This document shows, one piece after another, positions 25,592-34,917 of a stretch of DNA of 64,000 nucleotides. The notes below the pieces were generated by a model, which saw nothing but the letters and a program-made list of their open reading frames with translations, ran no database searches and was not told where the DNA came from. Made by a program: the position numbers and the translations under genes. Position 1 is the stretch's first letter. The number at the start of each line of letters is the position of its first letter. The stretch is from Oscillospiraceae bacterium (GTDB lineage: Bacteria > Bacillota > Clostridia > Oscillospirales > CAG-272): assembly GCA_015064185.1 (NCBI GenBank), contig SVSS01000006.1, forward strand, positions 1-64,000. Reading direction: 5' to 3'.

Positions 25592-27787
25592 TTACAGTCG
25601 ATAATTGATCTCGGAAACGATGTTGGAAACAAACGTTACCATATCCATAACAAGAGAGGTGAACAAAACACCAATAAACATGATAAACGCCATACCAACT
25701 ATAGTACCGAGAACAGTAACAAGGTTTTTGCCCATGGTGTAATCGTGCGTAACCATTGTACCAAAGAACAGCAGCATACCCGTCCAAATAAATCCAAGAA
25801 CTGTGATAAGGCTGAGAATGTTAAGCTCCTCCGCTACCATAAAGTTGGAGAACAGGGTTACGGGAATGGTTGTAATTGCAATGGGCAGTACCGAGTAGCC
25901 GGCAGCAATGAAAATATCCTTAAAGCTACCTTCGCCCTCAAACAAGGTGGTAAGACACCAGTTTGCAACCACAAACAGCAGCACCGGTACAAACACTACC
26001 AAGATCTGCATAAAGATATTTGCAGTGCCGGTGCCCTGCGGATTCATAACGTAGCCAGAGCCGATCGCACGGTAGAACAGTGCCACCACGGTAATCACAA
26101 GGAATACCAACGCGCCTCTCACAGAACCACGCTTTTCATGCTTCAGATCCCAGAAGCCGTCCATCGGGTGGAACATCAAGTGGAATACATAGTACAGCTC
26201 ATCCTTAAAGGTACGAGTTTTACCGGAAACAGATACCTGCTTGTTAATCTTAGCGGCATGCTTGAGGAATTTACTGATAAGCACGCAAACTACTACAATA
26301 ACGATAGGGATCAACAGGAAGAAGCGGGACATCCACTCCTTGCGAATTTCTTTATACGCAACAGAGTAGTATTGGGTATCATAAGCCGCACGGAAGTAGT
26401 CAAGCGACTCCTCGTATTTGCCAACGTTACCCTGAGACAAGCACTTACCAATACCGACGTAAGCAGCGTCGTAGTTGGAGTTACGCATCAAGATCTCACT
26501 CCAGTCATTCAAAGCAAGGTCGTAAAGACGCTGGTTTTGATGGTAAAGTGCGCGGATCAGCACATCACCGTACTCGGTGCGCTTAAACACGGTAATGTTA
26601 CCGCTCGAATCAAGCACAAGGAATACATCATCTTGATAGCAGATCGCACGGATCGATCTCTCAGTAAAGTTACCGATCTGGTTACCCGTATCGGCATAAG
26701 CAAACAGCAGATTGCCGTCATAGTCGTAGGTGAAGATCTTACTACCATGGTAGTCAAAGATCGACCATGTGCCCTCGGGACCGCACGCAACGTCCTCAAC
26801 ACGGGAAACTCCGGATGAGCCCTTCGCGCCCATCGTCATATAATTGATCTCACCGGCAGGCGGCCAAAAGCCGTTACGGCGCATGATCTCATCACCGGCA
26901 GGGTTAAGCAGCTTTACGGGCGCATAATCACCCTTCGTATCCTTAGAAGTGATCGCAGCTGCCATTTGCGCGAGCAGCTCTTCAGCGTAAATACTTGCGT
27001 AAATAAAACCGTTCTCATTAATAGTGATATTGTTATAAGGATAAGAAATAACCGTTTGGGATACGGCTCTTTGCTCCTTGGTCTGGAAGCGACGCCAAAT
27101 TTTATCCCATACAGAAAGCACCGACTGCTGTGCACCGATAAAGGAGGTAAACTCACCCTTGTCGGTCATAACAATGATACCCTCACTGGTCTCGGAGGAA
27201 ACCACATAAAGTCTCTCGTAAGCGTCAACCGCAATTGCTACGGGCCAATAAACGGCATTTTCAGAAAACAGCTCGGACTTAGGCGCTTCGATTACAGAAT
27301 CAAAGCTACCGTCAAGGTTAAAGGTCACGATACGGTTTGCCTGCGTGTCGCACACAAAGATGCGACCCGGATACTTCAGCTTGGGTTCACCGTTTTCATC
27401 AACACCCTCGTAACGATTCTCTGTTACGAAAACGCCCTCAGGCTTGGTAAAGTAATCGGCAATACCCTGACCGTTTGTAAAGTTTTTGATCTCAAAGCGG
27501 AGATGGAAGTAACGGTCAAGGCAAATGATACGGTTGTTATCGGTATCGGCAATATAAACGTTACCTGCCTCATCAGTAACCATATCATTTACATTAGAAA
27601 GCGGCGCTTCAACACCCATTGTTTTGTAGTCGATGATCTTCTCTGCCGTATAAGCGTCAGGAGAATACAACGGGGAGCCGCTAATGGAATAGGTGTAGGT
27701 TGTGTATGCCTGCGCAGCACCCACCGGGATGGAAAGCACCATCAGGAGGGCAAACAGCACACATATAACAGATATGATTTTTTTCAT
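25592..27787 (-). CDS. NHL beta-propeller / Yip1-domain membrane protein
   Basis: The 731-residue protein has a signal peptide, then an extracellular NHL-type propeller with repeated blades (VNDMVTDEAGNVYIADTDNN, RIFVCDTQANRIVTFNLDG). A tetratricopeptide-like helical stretch follows (LALNDWSEILMRNSNYDAAY, about residues 425-470), then a transmembrane helix and a Yip1-like domain of five or six helices at the C-terminus. Such fusions occur with DUF5696 proteins in clostridial transporter operons; their function is not established. It may couple an extracellular sensor or scaffold to the membrane transport complex. Confidence 0.75.
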   Translation of the reverse strand: MKKIISVICVLFALLMVLSIPVGAAQAYTTYTYSISGSPLYSPDAYTAEKIIDYKTMGVEAPLSNVNDMVTDEAGNVYIADTDNNRIICLDRYFHLRFEIKNFTNGQGIADYFTKPEGVFVTENRYEGVDENGEPKLKYPGRIFVCDTQANRIVTFNLDGSFDSVIEAPKSELFSENAVYWPVAIAVDAYERLYVVSSETSEGIIVMTDKGEFTSFIGAQQSVLSVWDKIWRRFQTKEQRAVSQTVISYPYNNITINENGFIYASIYAEELLAQMAAAITSKDTKGDYAPVKLLNPAGDEIMRRNGFWPPAGEINYMTMGAKGSSGVSRVEDVACGPEGTWSIFDYHGSKIFTYDYDGNLLFAYADTGNQIGNFTERSIRAICYQDDVFLVLDSSGNITVFKRTEYGDVLIRALYHQNQRLYDLALNDWSEILMRNSNYDAAYVGIGKCLSQGNVGKYEESLDYFRAAYDTQYYSVAYKEIRKEWMSRFFLLIPIVIVVVCVLISKFLKHAAKINKQVSVSGKTRTFKDELYYVFHLMFHPMDGFWDLKHEKRGSVRGALVFLVITVVALFYRAIGSGYVMNPQGTGTANIFMQILVVFVPVLLFVVANWCLTTLFEGEGSFKDIFIAAGYSVLPIAITTIPVTLFSNFMVAEELNILSLITVLGFIWTGMLLFFGTMVTHDYTMGKNLVTVLGTIVGMAFIMFIGVLFTSLVMDMVTFVSNIVSEINYRL

Positions 27788-27802
27788 GTTTTTCCTCCTT
27801 AA

Positions 27803-28678
27803 TTAGTCTTTCATACCGGAAGAGCCCATCGTTTCGATAATGTTGGACTGGGTGATGACAAATACGAGAATAGGCACAAACATCATAATAACAAGGGATG
27901 CTGCATGTGCACCTGCACGCTTGATACCACCCGCCATGATCTGACCGATAGCGTAGTTAAAGGACTTAAGCTGCTCGGAATGGATATAGATCGAAGCACC
28001 CTTGTTCCAAAGATCCTGGAAGGAGTAGATGATCAGTGTCAGCCAAGCGGGCTTAACCATGGGCATTGCGATCACCCAGAAGGTGTAGAGCTCGGATGCA
28101 CCGTCAAGACGGGCAGACTCGAGAACCGCATTAGAAACGTTGGTTTCCATAAACTGCTTCATCAGGTAAAGGCCAAGCGAGGTTGCCCAAGCAGGTATAA
28201 TGATCGCCCAATATGTATCGATCCAGTTCAGCGCACTCATAATAATAAAGGAAGTGATCGCCGTAACGGTAGAATGGAACATCAGGGAGGTTCTTACCGT
28301 TTTAAACATCCATCTACCGCCCGGGAACTTGATCTTCGCCATGGCATATGCTGCAAGCGAGGAGAAGAACAGGTTTCCGACCGTACCCGTAACAGAGGTA
28401 AATACGGTGTTAAAGATGTAACGTGAGAAGGGCACCCACGAGGTGGTCATCAGCATGAACAGATCGCGGTAGTTTTTGAAGGTAGGATTGCGCACGAAGA
28501 AGCGCGGGGGGAACATCCAGAGCTCGTCAAGAGGCTTGAGAGACTGGCTGACAACGTATACCATGGGCAGGAACATGAAAGCTCCCAAAATGATCAGCAT
28601 TACACTGATGCCCACATCACCGCCGGCCGAGCGGTTCAGTACGACTTTATGTTTTCTTGTACGAAGTTTCTTTGCCAT
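27803..28678 (-). CDS. Carbohydrate ABC transporter permease (MalG-like, first pair)
   Basis: This 291-residue protein has about six helices and the coupling loop ARLDGASELYTFWVIAMP. The start was placed at 28678, one base after the stop of the upstream permease, with AGGTGG overlapping that gene's end. The longer frame to 28726 runs into the neighbour. It is paired with the upstream permease for an unknown saccharide. Confidence 0.9.
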   Translation of the reverse strand: MAKKLRTRKHKVVLNRSAGGDVGISVMLIILGAFMFLPMVYVVSQSLKPLDELWMFPPRFFVRNPTFKNYRDLFMLMTTSWVPFSRYIFNTVFTSVTGTVGNLFFSSLAAYAMAKIKFPGGRWMFKTVRTSLMFHSTVTAITSFIIMSALNWIDTYWAIIIPAWATSLGLYLMKQFMETNVSNAVLESARLDGASELYTFWVIAMPMVKPAWLTLIIYSFQDLWNKGASIYIHSEQLKSFNYAIGQIMAGGIKRAGAHAASLVIMMFVPILVFVITQSNIIETMGSSGMKD

Positions 28679-28679
28679 A

Positions 28680-29615
28680 TTACTGACCCACCTTTGAAAG
28701 CACTTTCTTAACCAGCATGTTGGCACCGATCATGACTGCAAAGAGGACAACCGCGATCGCCGAGGAATAGCCAACCTCAAAGCGCTGACTGCCGTAGTCA
28801 TCAAGATGGTGCATAATGGTATGCGCCGCATAATCCACAGACGGGAAGCCGCAAAGCGCAGTAACTACGCCACCGAAACCAAATGCAGATGTGATCGACA
28901 TAACGGCGCCGAACATCAGCTGCGGCTTCATGGAGGGCAGCGTGATATACCAAAGCTCCTGCCAACGGTTACGCACGCCGTCAACCGCGCCTGCCTCATA
29001 CATTGAACGGTCAATGCCCTGCAGACCCGCGATAAAGGACAGGAAGGAGGTACCAAGCGAGGTCCAAATAGCAACTACGATACAAAGAGGCATAACGTAT
29101 TTAGCATTTTGGAAAAATTGGATCTCTTTGGTAATAAGTCCGAGATCAAGCAAGATACCGTTTACCCAACCGTAAGAGTCGCCCGAGAACAGGGTACCCC
29201 AAATGAGGTACACCTGACCGGAGATGGAGGGTGCGTAGAAGACAAGCGTTACCAATGCACGGATCTTGGGAGGCAGCTCGTTGATGAACCACGCAACCAT
29301 CAGAGACATCAGGTAAGAAACAGGTCCTACGATCATTGCAAAGATCAAGGTGTTTTTACAAGCAGTAATAAAGATATCATCGTCGAGGAACAGACGAATG
29401 TAGTTATCAAGCCAAACCACATCCGGGATCTCGAGCAGGTTAAAGTTTGTTAAACTGATCACCATCGAAAGTGCAACGGGGACCACGGTGAAAAGTGTGA
29501 AGATCAACATATAAGGTGCTATCATTGCGTAAGCAACCTTATTGCGCTTCATCTCTTTCCATGTCCATTGTGCACGCGTCATGTCCGATCGGATCACCGC
29601 TTTTTTCTTTGACAT
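28680..29615 (-). CDS. Carbohydrate ABC transporter permease (LplB/MalF-like, first pair)
   Basis: This 311-residue membrane protein has about six helices and the coupling loop AGAVDGVRNRWQELWYITLP. It follows the solute-binding protein gene, as in most CUT1-type transporters. A basic N-terminus (MSKKKAVIRSDMTRAQWTWK) precedes helix one. Confidence 0.9.
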   Translation of the reverse strand: MSKKKAVIRSDMTRAQWTWKEMKRNKVAYAMIAPYMLIFTLFTVVPVALSMVISLTNFNLLEIPDVVWLDNYIRLFLDDDIFITACKNTLIFAMIVGPVSYLMSLMVAWFINELPPKIRALVTLVFYAPSISGQVYLIWGTLFSGDSYGWVNGILLDLGLITKEIQFFQNAKYVMPLCIVVAIWTSLGTSFLSFIAGLQGIDRSMYEAGAVDGVRNRWQELWYITLPSMKPQLMFGAVMSITSAFGFGGVVTALCGFPSVDYAAHTIMHHLDDYGSQRFEVGYSSAIAVVLFAVMIGANMLVKKVLSKVGQ

Positions 29616-29655
29616 GTTTTTTCTCCTTACAGCACTAATTTAAATGTAACCGAAG

Positions 29656-32600
29656 TTATGCCATCACAAGGATCGCTCTCTCAAGCGCGGCGATGGTATC
29701 TGCAAACGCAGAAGCATCCAGCGCCTTCAACTCGGCAAGAATGTTTTGCAGCACGTGATATTCAACCAGATCGTATTTCTCGATCTCAATGAATTCGATC
29801 ACGTCGCCCATAATCCTTGTTGCCGAAGTTGCGAGCTCACTCTCTGCCCCGAGATCCTTTACATCCTCCTCAAATGCCGCAAGCATCTGATCAAGACGCT
29901 TGCTCTTAAGGGTCTGACCGATCTCCAGAGTTTCAAGACCGAACTCCTCACGCTTTCTCGTGATCTCTTTATTTATGATTGTAATGTAGCTTTGCAGCTC
30001 TTGGATAGGATCCTTGTTGTCGTTGTAGGCGGCAAGGAAAGCAAAGTTCGTATAACGGCTAATAATATAGGTACCGGGGTAATCGGGAATAGATGCGAGG
30101 TTGTTGAACTGATACATCAGCTGCTCAAGCTCAGCAGAGGTCCAAGGCATTTCGGAAAGTGCGTTGAGGTTTGCAGTCGCATGCTTTGCCGAAGGACCGA
30201 TGATCGCAACCATTTCGTTGGAATACGCGATCTGGCAGTCTGCGCCGGAATGCCACTTCATAAATTCCCAAGCACGTGCCTTGTCAAGCTCGCCCGCTTC
30301 ACCACCCTCGCTACCACAGCCGTTCATCATACAAATTGCGGAAACGGTTGCAACGGCAACGTTATTGATCGTACCGTCAGCCTGCTCGATACCGGGCAGC
30401 GGATAGAAGTTCCAAAGGCCCTTGATCTCAGTAGCAAACACGATCAATTGGTTATATGTACCGTTGTAAGAGGCAAAGCCAATCGGCATTTCTCCCGTAC
30501 GGAAACGGTTCGGGAAATCATAGGATTTGGGGAAGGAATACATGGTGAAGAAGTTGCACATCGTATCAAAGGCTTCAAGACCCACGTTGGAATCCAGGTT
30601 GATACGCATACCGCCATCGGCAAAGAGCGTGCCGCCCATTTGATATAGGAAGACTTGATAGTTCGTATGCATACCGATCTGCATGTTGTTTGCCTGCAGC
30701 GTCGGAATTGCAGCAAGCACGTCATCCCACGTTCTCGGAATTTCAATGCCAAGGTCAGCAAGAATGTCCTCGCGAACAAACATCATTTCGAAGTTCTGCG
30801 TTTCAGGCAAGCCGTAGCAGTGGTAAATACCGTCGGAATCCTCAATACCAAGCACCGCCATTGCGGCATCATTGAAGTTTGCCTTGGTATACTCCTCAAA
30901 GCCCGCCATATTTTCCACAGGAAGAACCGCGCCACGGATCGCGTAATTGATTACGTTTCCTTCACCGACGCCGATATAAACGTCAGGTCCCATGCCCGAA
31001 AGAACAGAAGGAAGCAAAGTGCCGCCGGCGACAAGCTTCAGATTTACAGTGGTATTAAGCTCACTGTTGGGTGTGAAGTCGTTATTAATAAGGTTACGCA
31101 GAACCTGTGCCTGGTCACGACCGGTCGCGATCCAAACGTCAATGCTTGTATCGGCAGCATTTTCCTCCCCTGTAGCACCCATACGGTCATAGTTGCGGAA
31201 GAAGGACATGATAAAGCTCGAAAGCTCGTGCCAAAGCGCCTGCCAGAAGCCTGCCTTTGCTTTGGGGAGTTCATCGCCAAGCGGCTGTACTACCAAACAA
31301 TCAAGCTGAAGGGGCTGTGTTTTCGCGTCACTCACCCAAGTACCGAGAGAGCCGATGTAGGATTTGAGCTGATCCAAATATTTTGCAACCTCATCCTCAT
31401 TGGTGCCCATACGGTCGAGCAGCCAAGCAACCTTTTCAAGCGTAGCCACGTTGGAGCTCTTTTCACCCGTTACGCGGGAAAGCTCCTCAGCGATCGCATA
31501 AAGCTCGCGAGACTGCAGGATCATGTCGATCATAACATCGGGCATCGTGCGAGAGAAGCCGTAATCACGGAGCTCGTCGGGAGATGCGCCCGTGAGCTTA
31601 ACGATTGCAAGATAGTCGTTGTTTACCGCCGTAAGCGCTTTGCTTACGCGGCTTACGATACCGCCCATGGAGCCGAGCACCACTTCAAGCGTGATCGTGT
31701 ATTCTACGCCTTCCTTAAAATAAAATTGGAACGCGTCACCGCCGTTGTTAAGCAGCGTGGACTGCCATTCTGAGCTGTAATTAAAGTGCACCTGAGATGC
31801 CTCAAAGAACGGAACAGAACCATCGTAATATCCAAGCTCGCCCGCAGCAGCGCCCGAGCTGGAAATGCGCAGTGCACGACAAACGTACATGCCGTCAAGC
31901 ACATTCTGACGATAGCGAGCAGCGATGTTATACATACCGCTATTGTTTACCTTAAAGCTATAACGCACCCACTGGCCCGCAGTCTGCCACTTTTCACCGC
32001 CAATGGTGTTGAGCAACGTGCAGGTCGTATCGGAGGGCAAGGTGGCGGCATCGGTACGGTCCTCAACGGGATAAACAGTCTGCGAGGAGGAGGCACCGGA
32101 ATACTCAGCCTGGATCAGCACCTTATCGGTGCCGGATCCGACATTCGCAAACTGATTCAAGTAATCCTCGTAAGAGCACAGATCCACGTGAGGCACAAGA
32201 ACGATGGATTGAATAGACAAGGGCTCGTTGACCGCTTCCAGGGAAATGGTGCGCGTGCCTGCCTCAAACACAAACTCAAAGCTCTCGGCATAAAAGCCGT
32301 CAGCATCGCGAAGCTCATACCAGCTGAGCGTCGGCGTCTGAACCATGCCGGGGCGCAGCTCGTTGCCATCGATATCCTTCGCAAAGAAGCGAACCGTATA
32401 TTTGGTTACAAAGTTAGCCAACGCGGAGGTCCAAACCGTGGGGACCTCCAAGCGAACGTAGGTCTTGCTGTCCTCGGTCACAACCTCCGCAGAAGCAAAG
32501 CCTGCAGCCAACGCCTCGGCGTGAATGTCAGCAACAGAAGTTTCCTTCGTTGCCTCTACCTGGGCGTAGGTATATTGATTCTTCCACGTTTTGGGCAACG

Positions 32601-33078
32601 TCAAGAAACGAGCCTCGGCGAAAGGAATCGTATCATCGATCTTCAAAATACGCTCGATCGATGCAGTCTTTGCATCATCGGGCAAGTAATTGATGATGAT
32701 GCTGTACTTCGCCGTAGCAGGAATGTTGACCTCCCACTTCGTAGTACCCGCATTCGGTGTGTAAAGCAACTTGGTACCGTCATCAAGAACGATCTCACGC
32801 ACGTCGGGGCCTGTGGCAGAACCCTTTATAAACTCCTTGTACTGTGTGCCGTCGATCTCAATGGCAGCCGTTGCTCTTTCAACGTCATCGCTGTTCTTGA
32901 GATACGTCTCATAAGCGTCTGCGTTGAGTTGTTCCCTGATATCTGCCAAGGTCTTATCGGTGGTTGAGCCGGATCCACCCGCATTTTCGCCGGCAGCGCC
33001 GATCGTCAGCGTGCCGCCGAAGATGAAGGTCACCGCCAGAACCAAGGCAAGAAGTCGTTGGAGCATCTTCTTTTTCAT
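29656..33078 (-). CDS. Very large extracellular solute-binding protein with N-terminal accessory domains
   Basis: The 1,140-residue exported protein starts with a signal peptide (MKKKMLQRLLALVLAVTFIF onward) and has no lipobox. Residues about 90-600 hold beta-rich accessory domains, one of them carbohydrate-binding-like (VLIQAEYSGASS, GQWVRYSFKVNNSGMYNIAA). The family-1 solute-binding domain lies at about 640-1050 (GPDVYIGVGEGNVINYAIRG, FYPLPGIEQADG). Ordinary family members have about 430 residues. It is the first gene of the operon and probably delivers a saccharide to the permeases behind it. How it is held at the cell surface is unclear. Confidence 0.88.
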   Translation of the reverse strand: MKKKMLQRLLALVLAVTFIFGGTLTIGAAGENAGGSGSTTDKTLADIREQLNADAYETYLKNSDDVERATAAIEIDGTQYKEFIKGSATGPDVREIVLDDGTKLLYTPNAGTTKWEVNIPATAKYSIIINYLPDDAKTASIERILKIDDTIPFAEARFLTLPKTWKNQYTYAQVEATKETSVADIHAEALAAGFASAEVVTEDSKTYVRLEVPTVWTSALANFVTKYTVRFFAKDIDGNELRPGMVQTPTLSWYELRDADGFYAESFEFVFEAGTRTISLEAVNEPLSIQSIVLVPHVDLCSYEDYLNQFANVGSGTDKVLIQAEYSGASSSQTVYPVEDRTDAATLPSDTTCTLLNTIGGEKWQTAGQWVRYSFKVNNSGMYNIAARYRQNVLDGMYVCRALRISSSGAAAGELGYYDGSVPFFEASQVHFNYSSEWQSTLLNNGGDAFQFYFKEGVEYTITLEVVLGSMGGIVSRVSKALTAVNNDYLAIVKLTGASPDELRDYGFSRTMPDVMIDMILQSRELYAIAEELSRVTGEKSSNVATLEKVAWLLDRMGTNEDEVAKYLDQLKSYIGSLGTWVSDAKTQPLQLDCLVVQPLGDELPKAKAGFWQALWHELSSFIMSFFRNYDRMGATGEENAADTSIDVWIATGRDQAQVLRNLINNDFTPNSELNTTVNLKLVAGGTLLPSVLSGMGPDVYIGVGEGNVINYAIRGAVLPVENMAGFEEYTKANFNDAAMAVLGIEDSDGIYHCYGLPETQNFEMMFVREDILADLGIEIPRTWDDVLAAIPTLQANNMQIGMHTNYQVFLYQMGGTLFADGGMRINLDSNVGLEAFDTMCNFFTMYSFPKSYDFPNRFRTGEMPIGFASYNGTYNQLIVFATEIKGLWNFYPLPGIEQADGTINNVAVATVSAICMMNGCGSEGGEAGELDKARAWEFMKWHSGADCQIAYSNEMVAIIGPSAKHATANLNALSEMPWTSAELEQLMYQFNNLASIPDYPGTYIISRYTNFAFLAAYNDNKDPIQELQSYITIINKEITRKREEFGLETLEIGQTLKSKRLDQMLAAFEEDVKDLGAESELATSATRIMGDVIEFIEIEKYDLVEYHVLQNILAELKALDASAFADTIAALERAILVMA

Positions 33079-33275
33079 GTTTTCCTCCTCTTACTGCACT
33101 CGCAGTTCTTCGTATTGGCGTGGCACGGCAAGCGCCGCAACACGCAACGCGTGCCCACGTCACACACGCACGAAAGAAACATAGTGAAGCAGCCGCACGA
33201 GCCGCTCCGCTTTTCGGCATATGCAAAGTGAGCACCGAAGCTCCCACTCACGCAGGAACCCCGCTGTATGGCAAC

Positions 33276-33305
33276 ATTTTACCACGAACAACACCTCAAA
33301 GTCAA
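33276..33305 (-). promoter_or_regulatory. Sigma-A promoter of the seven-gene transporter operon
   Basis: On the minus strand TTGACT (33300-33305) and TAAAAT (33276-33281) are 18 bases apart, about 200 bases before the solute-binding protein gene. The 33079-33849 gap carries no supported gene, only this promoter and the sites listed separately. Confidence 0.65.
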
Positions 33306-33428
33306 GTATATTTTTATCGCGCATAATACACGCACTCGCGCGCGACGCCTTTCGGGCTGCGCCACGCAACAAGTGCTTTATCGAAAGCGCGCGTAAATTC
33401 CGTCACTTTTTCACTTTTTGATTTTCGG

Positions 33429-33553
33429 GTGTTAAATTATATTTACACAAAAAAGCGATCGTAATCTTCCAAGGCTTGTAAAGTTGTGCATTTTTGTTGC
33501 TTTTCCCCAATTTCGTTTTTTTCTTCCATTCCGCCGTAAATATAATTTAACAC
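33429..33553. promoter_or_regulatory. Pair of identical inverted 18-bp AT-rich sites over divergent -10 boxes
   Basis: Positions 33429-33446 and 33536-33553 are perfect reverse complements, 89 bases apart, and each is nearly palindromic. Each contains TATAAT facing outward: on the minus strand at 33436-33441 and on the plus strand at 33541-33546. This looks like a regulator-bound divergent promoter pair between the two sugar operons. The matching -35 boxes are weak. Confidence 0.6.
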
Positions 33554-33737
33554 GCATTAGCGGAGACAAGTTTTGCGCGCCGCGGCTTCTACTTTTTTTC
33601 GCCGCCTCTTTTTTGTGCATGATAAACAAATTCGAGGGCGATTTTTCTACATTACAACAAATGCGGCGCTTTCGCATTCTTTTACAAAAATTTCACATTT
33701 TTTCCGCTTTTTATCAAGATAATAGCATCTTCTGCGT

Positions 33738-33767
33738 TTGACTGCTGGAACGCTTTACCAATACATT
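33738..33767 (+). promoter_or_regulatory. Weak candidate promoter for mglBAC
   Basis: TTGACT (33738-33743) is followed after 18 bases by TACATT, about 80 bases before mglB. The -10 is only a partial match. Confidence 0.3.
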
Positions 33768-33849
33768 TCTTTCATAAGCAGCAAAAAACGGCACACAATA
33801 ACACCAAGCCTGCGCGAGATCCGCGCAAAACTACGCTAAGGCGGTATTC

Positions 33850-34917
33850 ATGATGAAAAAAAGTTTTTTGGTATTGATGCTTCTATTTTCGCTGACACTT
33901 CCCTTTTTTGCGGGATGCAGCGGCAATCAAGATGCCGACGTGCATGTTTTTTACTATAGCTACAGTGACACCTATATTTCCTCAGTGCGTACTGCACTCG
34001 ATAAGCAGCTGCAAAATGCCGGCATTTCTTATCAGGATTATGACGGGAACGGCAGTCAGACCACGCAAACCGAGCAGATCCGCACAGCGGTCACAAAGGG
34101 TGCCAAGGCAATTCTTGTAAACATCGTAAATACAGGCTCCGACGATGCCGCAAACGAAATTGCAACGCTTGCAAAAGATGCCGGGGTTCCGCTGATCTTC
34201 TTCAACCGTGAGGTCAGCGACGAAGTAATTAAAAGCTATGACAATTGTGCATTTGTGGGGACGCGCGCCGAGGAGGCTGGTATTTTGCAGGGAGAGCTGA
34301 TCGGCGAATACCTGTTGGCAAATTGGAAGGCATACGATCTCAACGGCGACGGTGAGATATCATACGTGCTTTTCAAGGGTGAGGAAGGCAATAACGAGGC
34401 AATTTTTCGCACGAAATACAGTGTTGAGGAAGCCAATAAAAAACTAATCGATGCCGGCAAAAAACCCCTTAAATTTTACGATTCCGCCAATAAAAACGGC
34501 TACCTGGTAGACAAAAACGGGCAGTGGTCAGCAACTGCGGCAAACGAATATATGACAACAGCACTGACAGAATACAACACTTCAAACAAAAACATGATTG
34601 AGCTGGTGATCTGCAACAATGACGGCATGGCAGAGGGTGCGATCTCCGCCCTGAACGCAGTCGGCTATAACACGGGCGGCAACGCGCCAAGCATTCCTGT
34701 TTTTGGCGTGGATGCCACAGACGCAGCAAAAAGCCTGATCGCAAACGGGCAGATGAGCGGCACGATCAAGCAGGATGCCACAGGCATGGCAGCGGCGCTG
34801 CTGCACCTTGCGCAAAACGCGCTTGCAGAACGTGATCTCATGACTGATACAGGCGAGTTTACAGTGGATCAAAACGTGCGAAAGCTGCGCATCCACTACG
34901 AAAAATATGTCGGCTAA
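33850..34917 (+). CDS. mglB: Galactose/methyl-galactoside-type sugar-binding lipoprotein
   Basis: The 355-residue protein has a lipoprotein signal ending FFAGC (Cys near residue 24) and the periplasmic-binding-protein type I fold. The EF-hand-like calcium loop DLNGDGEIS, found in MglB, is present. So are the family segments GAKAILVNIVNT, PLIFFNREV and NNDGMAEGAI. It should deliver galactose, glucose or a related sugar to MglAC. It overlaps mglA by 11 bp. Exact sugar preference is not readable. Confidence 0.88.
   Translation: MMKKSFLVLMLLFSLTLPFFAGCSGNQDADVHVFYYSYSDTYISSVRTALDKQLQNAGISYQDYDGNGSQTTQTEQIRTAVTKGAKAILVNIVNTGSDDAANEIATLAKDAGVPLIFFNREVSDEVIKSYDNCAFVGTRAEEAGILQGELIGEYLLANWKAYDLNGDGEISYVLFKGEEGNNEAIFRTKYSVEEANKKLIDAGKKPLKFYDSANKNGYLVDKNGQWSATAANEYMTTALTEYNTSNKNMIELVICNNDGMAEGAISALNAVGYNTGGNAPSIPVFGVDATDAAKSLIANGQMSGTIKQDATGMAAALLHLAQNALAERDLMTDTGEFTVDQNVRKLRIHYEKYVG

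Noticed and set aside
33743-33760. Possible CcpA (cre) site TGGAACGCTTTACCA near mglB
   Set aside because: The central CG is displaced by one base relative to the consensus, so it is not a convincing match.
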